A stretch of 64,000 nt of DNA from positions 1-64,000 of the forward strand of contig JAEZGY010000055.1 of the NCBI GenBank assembly GCA_023416695.1, written 5' to 3'. The DNA comes from Bacillota bacterium. Lineage in GTDB: Bacteria > Bacillota > Clostridia > Lachnospirales > Lachnospiraceae. Shown here one piece after another: positions 42,625 through 51,410 of the stretch. Each line of letters opens with the position of its first letter. Within the stretch, counting starts at the first letter, position 1. The notes under the pieces are model-generated. The model ran no database searches, was not told the DNA's origin, and saw nothing but the letters and a program-made list of their open reading frames with translations. Made by a program: the position numbers and the translations under genes.

Positions 42625-43140
42625 ATGGGTAAAAATAAGAAAGAAATGCAAGTAGAACTAAAAACAAATGTCATACGACTTTTGGAACAGGCTAAAATAC
42701 CATATCAACAATATAGCTATGGTGATGGAGAAGCCATTAGTGGAACAGAGGTAGCAAGAGTGTTGGGGTTAAAGAAAGAACAGGTATTTAAGACCCTTGT
42801 AACAGAAGGAAAGTCTAGGGAACATTACGTCTTTGTGATTCCTGTTGCATTGGAGTTAAATCTTAAAAAGGCTGCAAAAGCAGTAGGGGAGAAATCCATA
42901 GAAATGATAAAATCCAAAGAACTGTTGCCACTTACTGGATACCTTCATGGTGGCTGTTCCCCTATTGGCATGAAAAAGAGGTTTGTAACAGTTCTTCATG
43001 AAACGGCTGCCCAGTGGGAGACTATTATTTTTAGTGCAGGTAGAATTGGATTGCAAGTAGAGATAAAACCAGAGGATTTAAAAAAAATGGTGCCATACAC
43101 TTTTGAGGATGTGGCAGATAATACAGATACCACCATATAG
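42625..43140 (+). CDS. ybaK: Cys-tRNA(Pro)/Cys-tRNA(Cys) deacylase, YbaK type
   Basis: An editing-domain protein that hydrolyses mischarged Cys-tRNA(Pro). The 171-residue sequence has YGDGEAISGTEVARVLGLKKEQVFKTLV near the start, which supplies the conserved Lys. The YVFVIPVALELNLKKAAKAVG block and the GCSPIGMKKR motif with invariant Gly/Ser/Pro follow. That order is typical of the YbaK/EbsC subgroup. Two in-frame Mets occur upstream; the one chosen is about 10 nt after AAGG, and the others lack a usable site. A terminator follows. Confidence 0.92.
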   Translation: MGKNKKEMQVELKTNVIRLLEQAKIPYQQYSYGDGEAISGTEVARVLGLKKEQVFKTLVTEGKSREHYVFVIPVALELNLKKAAKAVGEKSIEMIKSKELLPLTGYLHGGCSPIGMKKRFVTVLHETAAQWETIIFSAGRIGLQVEIKPEDLKKMVPYTFEDVADNTDTTI

Positions 43141-43152
43141 AGGGACTTAGCT

Positions 43153-43194
43153 CAGCTAGCTATAATATATTATTATAGCTAGCTGTTATTTTTT
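43153..43194 (+). terminator. Terminator hairpin with CAGCTAGC arms (copy 2)
   Basis: CAGCTAGC (43153-43160) pairs with GCTAGCTG (43178-43185) around an AT-rich centre, followed by TTATTTTTT. It closely resembles the hairpin at 40012. Confidence 0.85.
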
Positions 43195-43293
43195 GGTATT
43201 AACTGATAATGGATGGAGTATGGTATCATAACATAACATAGTAAACCAATAGGAATTGTATGGCAGGTATACACTGCAGATAGGAGTGATAGT

Positions 43294-44607
43294 ATGAGTA
43301 AGAGGAGTTACACAGATAGAACGTTCAGATTCGAAACCCTACAGTTACATGTTGGCCAGGAGCAACCAGATTCTGCTACTGATGCCAGAGCAGTACCAAT
43401 TTATCAAACATCGTCCTTTGTATTTCATAACAGCGATCATGCAGCGGCAAGATTTAGCTTAAACGATGCAGGAAACATTTATGGGCGACTGACAAACCCC
43501 ACTCAGGATATCTTTGAACAGAGAATTGCTGCTTTAGAAGGAGGGGTTGCGGCTCTTGCGGTTGGTTCCGGTGCAGCTGCCACCACATATACCTTACAAA
43601 ACCTTGCTCATGCAGGAGACCATATTGTGGCAGCAAAAAATATCTATGGTGGCACCTACAATTTGCTTTCCCATACACTTACCGATTATGGTATCACTAC
43701 AACCTTTGTAGATCCATTTCAATATGATATGGTAGAGGCCTCCATTCAGGATAATACTAAAGCCCTCTATATAGAAACTCTAGGAAATCCTAATTCAGAG
43801 GTTGTAGATATTGAGAGGCTGGCTAAAATCGCCCATGCTCACAGCATTCCTTTGGTAGTAGATAATACCTTTGCTACGCCATACCTAGTTCGGCCTATAG
43901 AGTATGGAACAGATATAGTTATTCACTCTGCAACAAAATTTATTGGTGGTCATGGAACTACCATTGGTGGCGTAATTATAGACAGTGGAAAGTTTGATTG
44001 GGTTGCCAGTGGCAAATTCCCTCATCTAGTAGAACCTAACCCAAGCTATCATGGGGTTAGTTTTGCAAAGAATGTAGGGGCAGCAGCTTTTGTTACTAGT
44101 ATTCGAGCTACGCTTCTTAGGGATACAGGAGCTACACTTTCTCCTATCCATGCTTTTATCTTCTTGCAAGGGTTGGAGACTCTTTCCCTCCGTGTGGAGC
44201 GGCATGTAGCCAATGCCCTTAAGGTAGTAGAATTCCTAGAATCTCACCCACAGGTGGAAAAGGTAAATCATCCTTCTATTTCAAAGGACTCAGAACAACA
44301 AAGACTGTATCATAAATATTTCCCTAATGGGGGAGGTTCTATCTTTACCTTTGAAATTAAAGGTGATGAAAGAAAAGCCAAGGATTTCATAGATAACCTA
44401 GAGTTGTTTTCTTTGTTAGCCAATGTGGCGGATGTTAAATCCCTTGTTATACATCCAGCATCTACCACTCATTCAGAGTTAACGATAGAGGAAAAATTAG
44501 CTCAAGGAATTAAGCCTAATAGTATACGTTTATCTATTGGGACCGAGCATATTGAGGATATCTTAGAGGATCTAAAGGAATCCTTTTTGGCAGTAGAGAA
44601 GAATTAA
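43294..44607 (+). CDS. metY: O-acetylhomoserine sulfhydrylase (aminocarboxypropyltransferase)
   Basis: A PLP enzyme that makes homocysteine from O-acetylhomoserine and sulfide. The MetY subgroup of the Cys/Met metabolism family is marked by the N-terminal FETLQLHVGQEQPDSATDARAVPIYQTSSF, the long insert compared with MetB, and the PLP lysine K215 in HSATKFIGGHG. The C-terminal HPASTTHSELT block is also present. Full length at 437 residues. It is a single gene with its own terminator; no S-box or T-box was seen in the short leader. AGGAG precedes the ATG. Confidence 0.95.
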   Translation: MSKRSYTDRTFRFETLQLHVGQEQPDSATDARAVPIYQTSSFVFHNSDHAAARFSLNDAGNIYGRLTNPTQDIFEQRIAALEGGVAALAVGSGAAATTYTLQNLAHAGDHIVAAKNIYGGTYNLLSHTLTDYGITTTFVDPFQYDMVEASIQDNTKALYIETLGNPNSEVVDIERLAKIAHAHSIPLVVDNTFATPYLVRPIEYGTDIVIHSATKFIGGHGTTIGGVIIDSGKFDWVASGKFPHLVEPNPSYHGVSFAKNVGAAAFVTSIRATLLRDTGATLSPIHAFIFLQGLETLSLRVERHVANALKVVEFLESHPQVEKVNHPSISKDSEQQRLYHKYFPNGGGSIFTFEIKGDERKAKDFIDNLELFSLLANVADVKSLVIHPASTTHSELTIEEKLAQGIKPNSIRLSIGTEHIEDILEDLKESFLAVEKN

Positions 44608-44659
44608 AGATTAGCGTCTAAATCACAGCAATATAAGTACATAAATGATAAAAACTATC

Positions 44660-44726
44660 ATCCCCAAAGAGTGTCACAAAAAAGACATTCTTTGGGGATA
44701 TGCTTGTGACTTAGTCACAGTTTTTT
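44660..44726 (+). terminator. Tandem hairpins ending the metY transcript
   Basis: A 16-bp stem (ATCCCCAAAGAGTGTC, 44660-44675, pairing to 44684-44699) is followed by a 6-bp stem (TGTGAC-TTA-GTCACA, 44705-44719) and TTTTTT. The second is the intrinsic terminator. The first may protect the 3' end or form part of a ccdA leader. Confidence 0.75.
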
Positions 44727-44776
44727 CTGATTAATTGGATACAATAAAAGTAGAATGTAAGGAAAGGAGAGAATCT

Positions 44777-45442
44777 ATGCAATATGCGATAGCTTTTTTG
44801 GAGGGTATTATTACATTCATTTCCCCGTGCTTACTTCCTATGTTACCTATTTATATTTCTTATTTTGTAAATGGAGAAAATAATAAGAGAAAAACTTTTC
44901 GTAATGCCCTAGGTTTTGTATTAGGGTTTACCATTGTCTTTGTGAGCTTAGGTGCTTTTGCCAGTGGAATAGGAAGACTTCTCAATGAATATAAGAAAGA
45001 AGTCAACCTTGTCACTGGTGGAATTGTAATTTTATTTGGATTGAATTTTATAGGAATTCTACGCCTGTCCTTTTTAAATAGAACAAAAAAGGCAGATGTT
45101 GAGATAAAGCAGACAGGTTTTTTTAGTGCCCTGTTGTTCGGTATTGTCTTTTCCATCGGCTGGACACCATGTGTAGGCGCCTTTTTAGGATCTGCCTTGA
45201 TGATGGCCTCTCAGTCAAATACTATGACACAGGGAGTTGGAATGCTTATTTTATATTCCATAGGACTTGGAATACCATTTCTTATTAGTGCCCTTTTAAT
45301 AGATCGATTAAGGGGAACCTTTCAGTTTATTAAAAAACACTATTCTGTAATTAATATGGTATCAGGAGTATTCCTGGTGGTTGTAGGAATACTTATGATG
45401 ACAGGAACTATGGGATACTTATTGTCCCTATTAAGTTTTTAA
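44777..45442 (+). CDS. ccdA: Cytochrome c biogenesis/thiol transporter protein CcdA
   Basis: A 221-residue DsbD-family membrane protein with six spans that carries electrons across the membrane. The two redox cysteines are in SPCLLPMLPIY (first span) and GWTPCVGAFLGSAL (fourth span). It is paired, 25 bp apart, with a membrane-anchored thioredoxin-like protein, so the two should form an extracytoplasmic thiol-reduction pathway. The start is the Met after AAAGGAGAG; a longer frame upstream lacks a site. No cytochrome genes are nearby. Confidence 0.93.
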   Translation: MQYAIAFLEGIITFISPCLLPMLPIYISYFVNGENNKRKTFRNALGFVLGFTIVFVSLGAFASGIGRLLNEYKKEVNLVTGGIVILFGLNFIGILRLSFLNRTKKADVEIKQTGFFSALLFGIVFSIGWTPCVGAFLGSALMMASQSNTMTQGVGMLILYSIGLGIPFLISALLIDRLRGTFQFIKKHYSVINMVSGVFLVVVGILMMTGTMGYLLSLLSF

Positions 45443-45467
45443 GAAGTAATTCTAAAGGAGGTATGCA

Positions 45468-46037
45468 ATGAATCGTTATATTAAATTAATAGGTGGGCTA
45501 GCTGTTCTAGTTGTATTGTTAGGTGGAAGCCTTTTTTTATACAACAAATTGACCAAAGAGTATCAGCCAAGTAACAATCTTTCATCCAATCAGAAGACAG
45601 AAGATAAGGATCAGGAAGAAAAGACAGCAGCTCTAGATTTTACTGTGATAGATCAAAGCAATCAAGAAAGAACCCTGTTAAGTTTTAAAGGTAAGCCTGT
45701 GGTCCTGAATTTCTGGGCTAGTTGGTGTGGACCATGTAAATATGAATTTCCAGAATTTCAAAAGGCATATGAAGAATACGGAAACGATATAGACTTTGTC
45801 ATGGTTAATTTAACAGATGGAAGTAGGGAGACTGTAGACACGGCAAAAGACTACATTACATCTGAGGGTTATACCTTTCCAATCTACTTTGATGTGAATC
45901 AGGATGCCGCCAATACCTATGGGATTTATTCCATTCCAACGACTTATTTCATAGATAAGGATGGGTATGTTAAGGCAGCAGCCAAGGGTATGTTAGATGA
46001 AAAGTCACTTCAAACAGGGATAGATATGATAAGATAA
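45468..46037 (+). CDS. Membrane-anchored TlpA/ResA-like thioredoxin
   Basis: The 189-residue protein has an N-terminal transmembrane anchor (residues 7-25) and an extracytoplasmic thioredoxin fold with the active site WASWCGPCKYEFPEF. The C-terminal cis-Pro loop is SIPTTYFI. A Lys/Glu-rich linker precedes the catalytic domain. It should receive electrons from CcdA and reduce oxidised envelope proteins; the target is not known. AGGAGG precedes the ATG. A terminator follows the gene. Confidence 0.92.
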   Translation: MNRYIKLIGGLAVLVVLLGGSLFLYNKLTKEYQPSNNLSSNQKTEDKDQEEKTAALDFTVIDQSNQERTLLSFKGKPVVLNFWASWCGPCKYEFPEFQKAYEEYGNDIDFVMVNLTDGSRETVDTAKDYITSEGYTFPIYFDVNQDAANTYGIYSIPTTYFIDKDGYVKAAAKGMLDEKSLQTGIDMIR

Positions 46038-46096
46038 TATTGATTCTAGAACCTAGCAGGAAATTAAGTCGCGCAAAAAGAATATATGTACTAATG

Positions 46097-46126
46097 GCAA
46101 CAGCAGTTATTGCTGTTGCTGTTTTT
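46097..46126 (+). terminator. Intrinsic terminator of the ccdA operon
   Basis: A 9-bp stem (GCAACAGCA with TGCTGTTGC), a 5-nt loop and GTTTTT. A 29-codon frame overlaps it, discussed under rejected items. Confidence 0.75.
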
Positions 46127-46230
46127 ACTGCTTTTGGTGCTATCTTAAGTGTGAAACTTCCTTGCTTTGTTATTATTCTATAAATGGATTGTTTTATCAG
46201 TGGCGTACTTAGAATCGTGGCAGGATATCT

Positions 46231-46953
46231 CTACTTATGACGAATAGCGGTATCCTGGAAACTAAAATAATCTGGACGATGTCGTGATTGAGTGAACTCA
46301 AACAGAATTCCATTGGAATTATAGGTCTGGCTGGAGACAACAGCCAGACAATTATAATCATTAAGATCCATATACTTAGTGTCTATTTCTGTGACACGTT
46401 CCACAGTCATCAATCGTTTACTTGTTATAATGGACATACCTAAGGTATTTTCTATATAATCATAGATGGAGGTCTCTGCGATTTCTTTTGTTAATCCAGG
46501 AACTACATCTTTTAAAAACATATTAATATCTAGGATAAGAGCCTTATCATCCACAAATCGAAGTCTTTGAATATAGTAGATTGGGGCGCCTTCTGGAAAG
46601 CCTGTCCTTGAAGCAATTCTCTTATCTGCCGCAAGTTCTGTAAATTGGATTACCTTAGTTACTGGGGTAAATCCATTACGAAGAGCAGATTCTTTGTAGG
46701 ATTCAATGCCACCAATAGAGAATAAGGTCTGCTTAACAGGTTGATAAATTACTCTCACACCTACTCCATGAAGAGACTGGACATAACCTTCCTGTGCTAA
46801 CATCAGGATGGCGCGTCTTACCGTGTTTCTGGAGCAATTGTAGGTTTCAATTAATGCATTTTCAGAGGGTAGTAGTTCTTGAAACTCATAATCTTGACGT
46901 TCGATTTTTTCTTTTAAATCCCTATAGATAAATTGAAAAATAGCTTTTGGCAT
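46231..46953 (-). CDS. treR: GntR-family repressor of the trehalose operon (TreR)
   Basis: The 240-residue regulator has a GntR winged helix-turn-helix (residues 10-70; ELLPSENALIETYNCSRNTVRRAI) and an UTRA ligand domain, as in Bacillus TreR. The C-terminus with FEFTQSRHRPDYFSFQDTA is typical of this group. It would bind trehalose-6-phosphate and release DNA. The assignment is supported by the sequence match between its own operator and the two operators in front of treP, 22 kb away. AGGAGG precedes the ATG. It is monocistronic. Confidence 0.88.
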   Translation of the reverse strand: MPKAIFQFIYRDLKEKIERQDYEFQELLPSENALIETYNCSRNTVRRAILMLAQEGYVQSLHGVGVRVIYQPVKQTLFSIGGIESYKESALRNGFTPVTKVIQFTELAADKRIASRTGFPEGAPIYYIQRLRFVDDKALILDINMFLKDVVPGLTKEIAETSIYDYIENTLGMSIITSKRLMTVERVTEIDTKYMDLNDYNCLAVVSSQTYNSNGILFEFTQSRHRPDYFSFQDTAIRHK

Positions 46954-46976
46954 GAGACATCCTCCTTATGATGCAT

Positions 46977-47022
46977 ACTTGTTTAAACATACTAATTATA
47001 AAGCATTAAGTATACTTGTCAA
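46977..47022 (-). promoter_or_regulatory. treR promoter with TreR operator (autoregulation)
   Basis: On the minus strand TTGACA (47017-47022) and TATAAT (46995-47000), with a 16-bp spacer, form a strong promoter. The operator ACTTGTTTAAACAT (46977-46990) lies just downstream and matches the treP operator in all 14 positions, so TreR should repress its own gene. Confidence 0.85.
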
Positions 47023-47081
47023 GGGTTTATCTAATGAGGAAGATGAGGTAAAATCTATTTAGGAAAGGAGAGAAGCTTGTG

Positions 47082-47759
47082 ATGGATCAAAAGAAAAATA
47101 GCAATAGACCATATGATAGTATTATCTTTGATTTAGATGGCACCCTGTTAAATACTTTGCACGACTTAAGAGATGCTGTGAATCATGTTTTAGAAAATCA
47201 TGGTTACCCATCTCGTAGGCTTGAGGAGATTAGAGGATTTGTTGGCAATGGCATATACCAACTCATGATGAGAGCTGTGCCTAAGAATACGTTAGAGCAT
47301 GATCTCAATCTAGCATTTCAAGAATTTAAGGAATATTATACCTCTCATTGCAGAGTTAAAACTAAGCCGTATGAAGGAGTACTGGAGTTACTGCAGTATT
47401 TAAAGGATAACGGTTATAAGACGGCAATCGTTTCCAATAAGAACGATGCAGCAGTTAAAGAATTAGTTCAGATTTACTTTAAAGGCCTCATTGACGTTTC
47501 CCTTGGTCAACGAGAAGGAATTCGTATTAAGCCAGCTAGTGACGCTGTCATTGAAGCAATGAAACTATTAGGTACAGATGCAACGAAGGCATTGTATGTG
47601 GGAGATTCCGAAGTAGATATGGAGACTGCAAAAAATGCAGCTATGGATTATGTATTAGTAGATTGGGGGTTTCGTCATAGAGACCAGCTTGAGGAACTGA
47701 ACCCCATGAAAATTATTAGCCAAAGTCATCAACTGATCCAGTATTTAACGGACAAATAA
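47082..47759 (+). CDS. HAD-family hydrolase, phosphoglycolate phosphatase-like
   Basis: The 225-residue protein has the HAD nucleophile motif DSIIFDLDGTLLNT (two Asp) and a helical cap domain (residues 25-95). Motif II is AIVSNK, and the acidic motif IV is LYVGDSEVDMETA. These are the features of the Gph/PGP subfamily, which dephosphorylates phosphoglycolate or other small phosphates. The ATG is chosen after the AAAGGAGAG site; a GTG one codon earlier is possible. It precedes the V-ATPase operon but has its own direction and no visible functional link. Confidence 0.9.
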   Translation: MDQKKNSNRPYDSIIFDLDGTLLNTLHDLRDAVNHVLENHGYPSRRLEEIRGFVGNGIYQLMMRAVPKNTLEHDLNLAFQEFKEYYTSHCRVKTKPYEGVLELLQYLKDNGYKTAIVSNKNDAAVKELVQIYFKGLIDVSLGQREGIRIKPASDAVIEAMKLLGTDATKALYVGDSEVDMETAKNAAMDYVLVDWGFRHRDQLEELNPMKIISQSHQLIQYLTDK

Positions 47760-47839
47760 ACAAGTGATAGATTGAAATGCAAATGATGTAATTTTTTATA
47801 AATGAAGTGTTAACAATTTGTTAAAAATATCGTAATTTG

Positions 47840-47868
47840 TTGAATAAACATGTCATAACTATTATAAT
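47840..47868 (+). promoter_or_regulatory. V-ATPase operon promoter
   Basis: TTGAAT and TATAAT with a 17-bp spacer, 37 bp before the first gene. No operator symmetry is obvious. Confidence 0.7.
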
Positions 47869-47904
47869 AGTTAGTACATATACACAAAAACAGAGGTGAA
47901 AACC

Positions 47905-48213
47905 ATGGTTAAGGACACGATTCAAGCTGTTAAAACAGCGGAGAATGATGCTATCAAACTGGCTAGGGAAACAGCCCAAAAGAGAGAACAGATAGTATCA
48001 GAGGCAAGACAGAGTGTTGTTACACAAAAAAAGGAGACAGACTCTGTACTCATGGAGGAAAGAGAGAAAGCTCTCTTAGAGGCTGCAAATCATAATGAGA
48101 TGATTATGAAAGAGGCAGTGGAGGATACCATGAAAGAGGTTTCTTTGTTACAGGCACAGGCAAAGGAGAAGCAGGAAGAGGCTTTACAGCTTATTCTGGC
48201 GGAACTTATTTAA
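47905..48213 (+). CDS. V-type ATPase peripheral stalk subunit (G/H-like)
   Basis: The 102-residue protein is almost wholly helical and charged (AENDAIKLARETAQKREQIVSEA and continuing Ala/Glu/Lys/Gln heptads), with no membrane span. That is the pattern of the small stalk subunit (G or H) that pairs with subunit E as the peripheral stator. Position as the first gene of the operon supports this. The start follows AGAGGTG. The following gene is 86 bp away with its own AGGAGG. Confidence 0.8.
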   Translation: MVKDTIQAVKTAENDAIKLARETAQKREQIVSEARQSVVTQKKETDSVLMEEREKALLEAANHNEMIMKEAVEDTMKEVSLLQAQAKEKQEEALQLILAELI

Positions 48214-48299
48214 TGAAGTCTGTGGTATCAAAAGGGTTACAAATGTTGTACTATTACATAAGATAGCCAAACAGAATACGAAAAGGAGGTATATGGTTT

Positions 48300-50306
48300 A
48301 TGGCAGTTTTACCCATGAAGAGCATTAACATTTGTGCTTTGAAAAAAGACCGAAAAGCACTAATGGAAGATCTTCAGCGGAAAGGGATTCTTGAAATTTC
48401 AAATACAAAATCCAAGGACAAAGCCTTCTATAAGGAAGATACCCTACAGCAGACTGCTGCATTTACAAAATATATTCAGACCGCTACAAGTGCACTAGAA
48501 ATACTCAATAAATATGCTCCGGAAAAGAAGTCACTACTGTCATCTTTAGAAGGGCGTAAGCCATTATCAGTAGAAGAGTATAAAGATTTTAGTGAAAAAA
48601 GTGCATCTGTGTATGAAGGAGCCTGTCAGGTGGTATCCTTTTCTAAACTTATATTGGATAAAAGAGCAGAACAGCAAAAGTTAGAGTTACAGATTACAGC
48701 GTTAAGTCCATGGCAGCACTTAGATGTGCCACTAAACTTTTCAGGCACTAGATGTACAGCTGTATTTATTGGAACTTTGCCAGGAACCTGGGACAAGGAA
48801 CGTATAGGTGCAATACTGGATGGATGTGGACCAGTTGACGTGAGTGTCATTAGTACACTTAGCGATTCTACCTGTGTTTATGTAATGGTGATGAAAGCTT
48901 CAGCAGATAAAGCATTCGAGCAATTGCGTTCCAATGGTTTTGCTAGGCCATCCATAAGTTCTAGTTTACCTCCAAAAGAGCAGCAGGAGGAGTATGCAAA
49001 ACAAAAGTCTATGATGGAGGAGGAAATATCATCTGCCATTGTAGGTATTGTAGCCCTAGGGGATAGGAGAGAGGAACTACAATTATTTGTTGACTATGAG
49101 ACAATGAGGTATGAGAAATATCAAGAAATCGAACATCTACTTCATTCAAAGCATACCTTCATTCTTACTGGTTATATAGCAGAGATTTATGCAAAATCAT
49201 TGCAAGAGTACATAGAGTCTAAATATATGGCAGCAGTTGAGATAGTGGAACCAGGAAAGAAAGAGGATGTTCCAGTTATCTTTAAGAACAATGGCTTTGC
49301 AAGTCCCCTAGAGGGTGTTACCGCTGGCTTTTCGGCACCAGGAAAAGGGGAGATGGATCCAACTTTTGTCATGTCCTTATTTTATTATCTACTATTTGGC
49401 ATTATGTTTTCAGATGCTGGATATGGATTGATTTTAGCTATTGCATGTGGAATCATTTTATTAAAGTATAAAAATATGGAAGATGGCATGCATAAGCTCG
49501 TAAAGATGTTTTTGTTCTGCGGTATAGCAACTGCTTTTTGGGGCTTTGCCTTTGGTAGCTTTTTTGGAGATGCCGTTGGTGTTGTGGCCAAGGGCTTTTT
49601 TGGTTCAGATGTACAGCTAAATCCACTTTGGTTTAATCCAAATGAGCAACCTATGAAGATGCTTGTGTTTGCTATGATTTTGGGCCTTATTCATCTTATG
49701 ACAGGTCTAGTGATGAAATTTGTAACGAACATACGGGATAAGAGGTATTTGGATGCCATCTATGACAGTGTATTTTGGATGGTGTTTGTTCTTAGCTGTG
49801 TAGTGGTACTTATGTCAGTGCAGACATTTATAGACATCATTGGTGCACAGGACCAGAAACTTTCTGCTGAAACTGGTAAGATAGCAGGAATTATAGCAGG
49901 GTTATCCGCCCTTGGTATTATACTTACTAGTGGTAGAGAGTCGAAGAATTGGTTTAAGAGAATATTAAAGGGTATTTATGGAGTATATGGTATCACTGGA
50001 TATCTAAGTGATGTACTTTCTTATTCCAGACTTCTTGCTCTAGGTTTAGCAACTGGTGTAATTGCTTCTGTTGTTAATTCTATGGGAGTTATGTCAGATA
50101 ATCCTATAGTAAAGGTAATCTTATTCGTAGTTATCTTTCTTATCGGTCACGTACTGAATTTCCTAATAAACATCTTAGGTGCTTATGTGCATACGAATCG
50201 TTTACAGTACGTAGAGTTTTTTGGAAAGTTTTATGATGGTGGAGGACGTCTATTTAAGCCGTTTTCTGCAAAAACAAAATATTACAAGATAAAGGAGAAA
50301 TCATAA
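48300..50306 (+). CDS. ntpI: V-type ATPase subunit I (membrane stator, a-like)
   Basis: A 668-residue protein. The N-terminal ~330 residues are soluble and helical, the peripheral arm. The C-terminal half has 7-8 spans with the conserved FYYLLFGIMFSDAGYGLI and SYSRLLALGLATGVIA blocks; the second carries the essential Arg that faces the rotor. The cytoplasmic Arg/Lys-rich segments match other subunit I proteins. It forms the ion half-channels with subunit K. It ends one base into the subunit K start (TAATG). Confidence 0.95.
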   Translation: MAVLPMKSINICALKKDRKALMEDLQRKGILEISNTKSKDKAFYKEDTLQQTAAFTKYIQTATSALEILNKYAPEKKSLLSSLEGRKPLSVEEYKDFSEKSASVYEGACQVVSFSKLILDKRAEQQKLELQITALSPWQHLDVPLNFSGTRCTAVFIGTLPGTWDKERIGAILDGCGPVDVSVISTLSDSTCVYVMVMKASADKAFEQLRSNGFARPSISSSLPPKEQQEEYAKQKSMMEEEISSAIVGIVALGDRREELQLFVDYETMRYEKYQEIEHLLHSKHTFILTGYIAEIYAKSLQEYIESKYMAAVEIVEPGKKEDVPVIFKNNGFASPLEGVTAGFSAPGKGEMDPTFVMSLFYYLLFGIMFSDAGYGLILAIACGIILLKYKNMEDGMHKLVKMFLFCGIATAFWGFAFGSFFGDAVGVVAKGFFGSDVQLNPLWFNPNEQPMKMLVFAMILGLIHLMTGLVMKFVTNIRDKRYLDAIYDSVFWMVFVLSCVVVLMSVQTFIDIIGAQDQKLSAETGKIAGIIAGLSALGIILTSGRESKNWFKRILKGIYGVYGITGYLSDVLSYSRLLALGLATGVIASVVNSMGVMSDNPIVKVILFVVIFLIGHVLNFLINILGAYVHTNRLQYVEFFGKFYDGGGRLFKPFSAKTKYYKIKEKS

Positions 50307-50779
50307 TGGATCAATTCGGAATTGTATTAGCAGTATTAGGAGCAGTTAGCGCAGCATTATTTGCAGGCTGGGGTTCTGCAAAAGGTGTAGGTATGGGTGG
50401 ACAAGCAGCAGCGGGAGTATTAACTGATGACCCATCTATCTTTTCAAAAGTTCTTATTCTTCAATTACTTCCTGGTACTCAGGGAATCTATGGTCTTTTA
50501 ATTGCATTTATTGCGTTATCTCAGATTGGTATTATCGGTGGTGGAAGTGTAGATATTACACTTGCAACAGGATTTCAATATTTTCTAGCTTGTATGCCAA
50601 TGGCAGTAGTAGGATTTTTCTCCGCTATTCACCAGGCTAAGACATCTGTATCCAGTATAGCTATGGTTGCTAAAAAACCGGATCAGTTTGGTAAAGCTAT
50701 GATTTTACCAGCAATGGTTGAGACCTATGCGATTTTAGCATTGCTTATTTCTATGTTAGCAATCACTGGTATTAAATAA
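50306..50779 (+). CDS. ntpK: V-type ATPase subunit K (rotor ring)
   Basis: A 157-residue proteolipid made of two fused hairpins, like Enterococcus NtpK (156 residues). Ligands of the Na+ site are all recognisable: L55-x-x-T58-Q59 (LPGTQG), Q110 (AIHQAK) and E139 (MVETYA); Q110 and E139 share the NtpK numbering. This argues for sodium specificity, not proton. Four spans are predicted. The start overlaps the subunit I stop. Confidence 0.95.
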   Translation: MDQFGIVLAVLGAVSAALFAGWGSAKGVGMGGQAAAGVLTDDPSIFSKVLILQLLPGTQGIYGLLIAFIALSQIGIIGGGSVDITLATGFQYFLACMPMAVVGFFSAIHQAKTSVSSIAMVAKKPDQFGKAMILPAMVETYAILALLISMLAITGIK

Positions 50780-50809
50780 AAAAGTAGTAGCAGTTAGGAG
50801 AAGAAATCT

Positions 50810-51409
50810 ATGACTGGACTGGAAAAAATAATAGAGCAGATTGGACAGGAGGCAAAGACCTCTTCTGAACAGGAGCTTATGAAAGCCAGAGAAGAAGCGC
50901 AGCGTATACTGGATGAGGGAAGTAAGGAAAGGGAGGCTTATCAAGCATCTTTCCTTGCACAAACCAAATCTCAGGTTGAGCTTTCTAAAGCCCGAGGAGA
51001 AGCAGCCGCTGTCTTGCAAAGAAAAAAGATATTATTAAAGGAAAAACAGCAGATTATAAGCCAAATCATTGAACAGGCTAAGGAATCCATCTTAAATCTA
51101 CCAGACAAAGAATATTTTGAGTTACTAATTAAAATGCTCGACCGTTATGCAAAGGATGGGAAATGTAGTATTTTATTTTCTGAAAGAGATAAGAATAGGC
51201 TATCACAGGACTTTCTATGCGAGTTGGAAAAGAGATCTATCGTAATCTTAGAGGATAGAGGGAAAATAGATGGTGGATTTATACTAGTTTATGGGGATGT
51301 GGAGGAAAACTGTTCCTTTGAAGCATTATTTGCAGCCTCTAAGGAGGTACTGCAGGACAAGATTAGCGCATTAATTTTTACTGATTCAGGCGCAGAAACG
51401 GAGAGATAG
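50810..51409 (+). CDS. atpE: V-type ATPase subunit E (peripheral stalk)
   Basis: The 199-residue protein has a long N-terminal Ala/Glu/Lys coiled coil (TSSEQELMKAREEAQRILDEGSKE and continuing to about residue 95) and a globular C-terminal domain with SIVILEDRGKIDGGFILVYG. This is the normal E-subunit layout, pairing with the G/H-like subunit to hold the catalytic head. GGAGAAG precedes the ATG. It follows subunit K by 30 bp and precedes subunit C by 1 bp. Confidence 0.93.
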   Translation: MTGLEKIIEQIGQEAKTSSEQELMKAREEAQRILDEGSKEREAYQASFLAQTKSQVELSKARGEAAAVLQRKKILLKEKQQIISQIIEQAKESILNLPDKEYFELLIKMLDRYAKDGKCSILFSERDKNRLSQDFLCELEKRSIVILEDRGKIDGGFILVYGDVEENCSFEALFAASKEVLQDKISALIFTDSGAETER

Positions 51410-51410
51410 T

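Noticed and set aside
46095..46184. A 29-codon frame (MATAVIAVAVFTAFGAIL...) after the thioredoxin gene
   Set aside because: It has no ribosome site and is explained by the GCAACAGCA terminator stem and T-run at 46097-46126; the hydrophobic codons are a by-product of that repeat.
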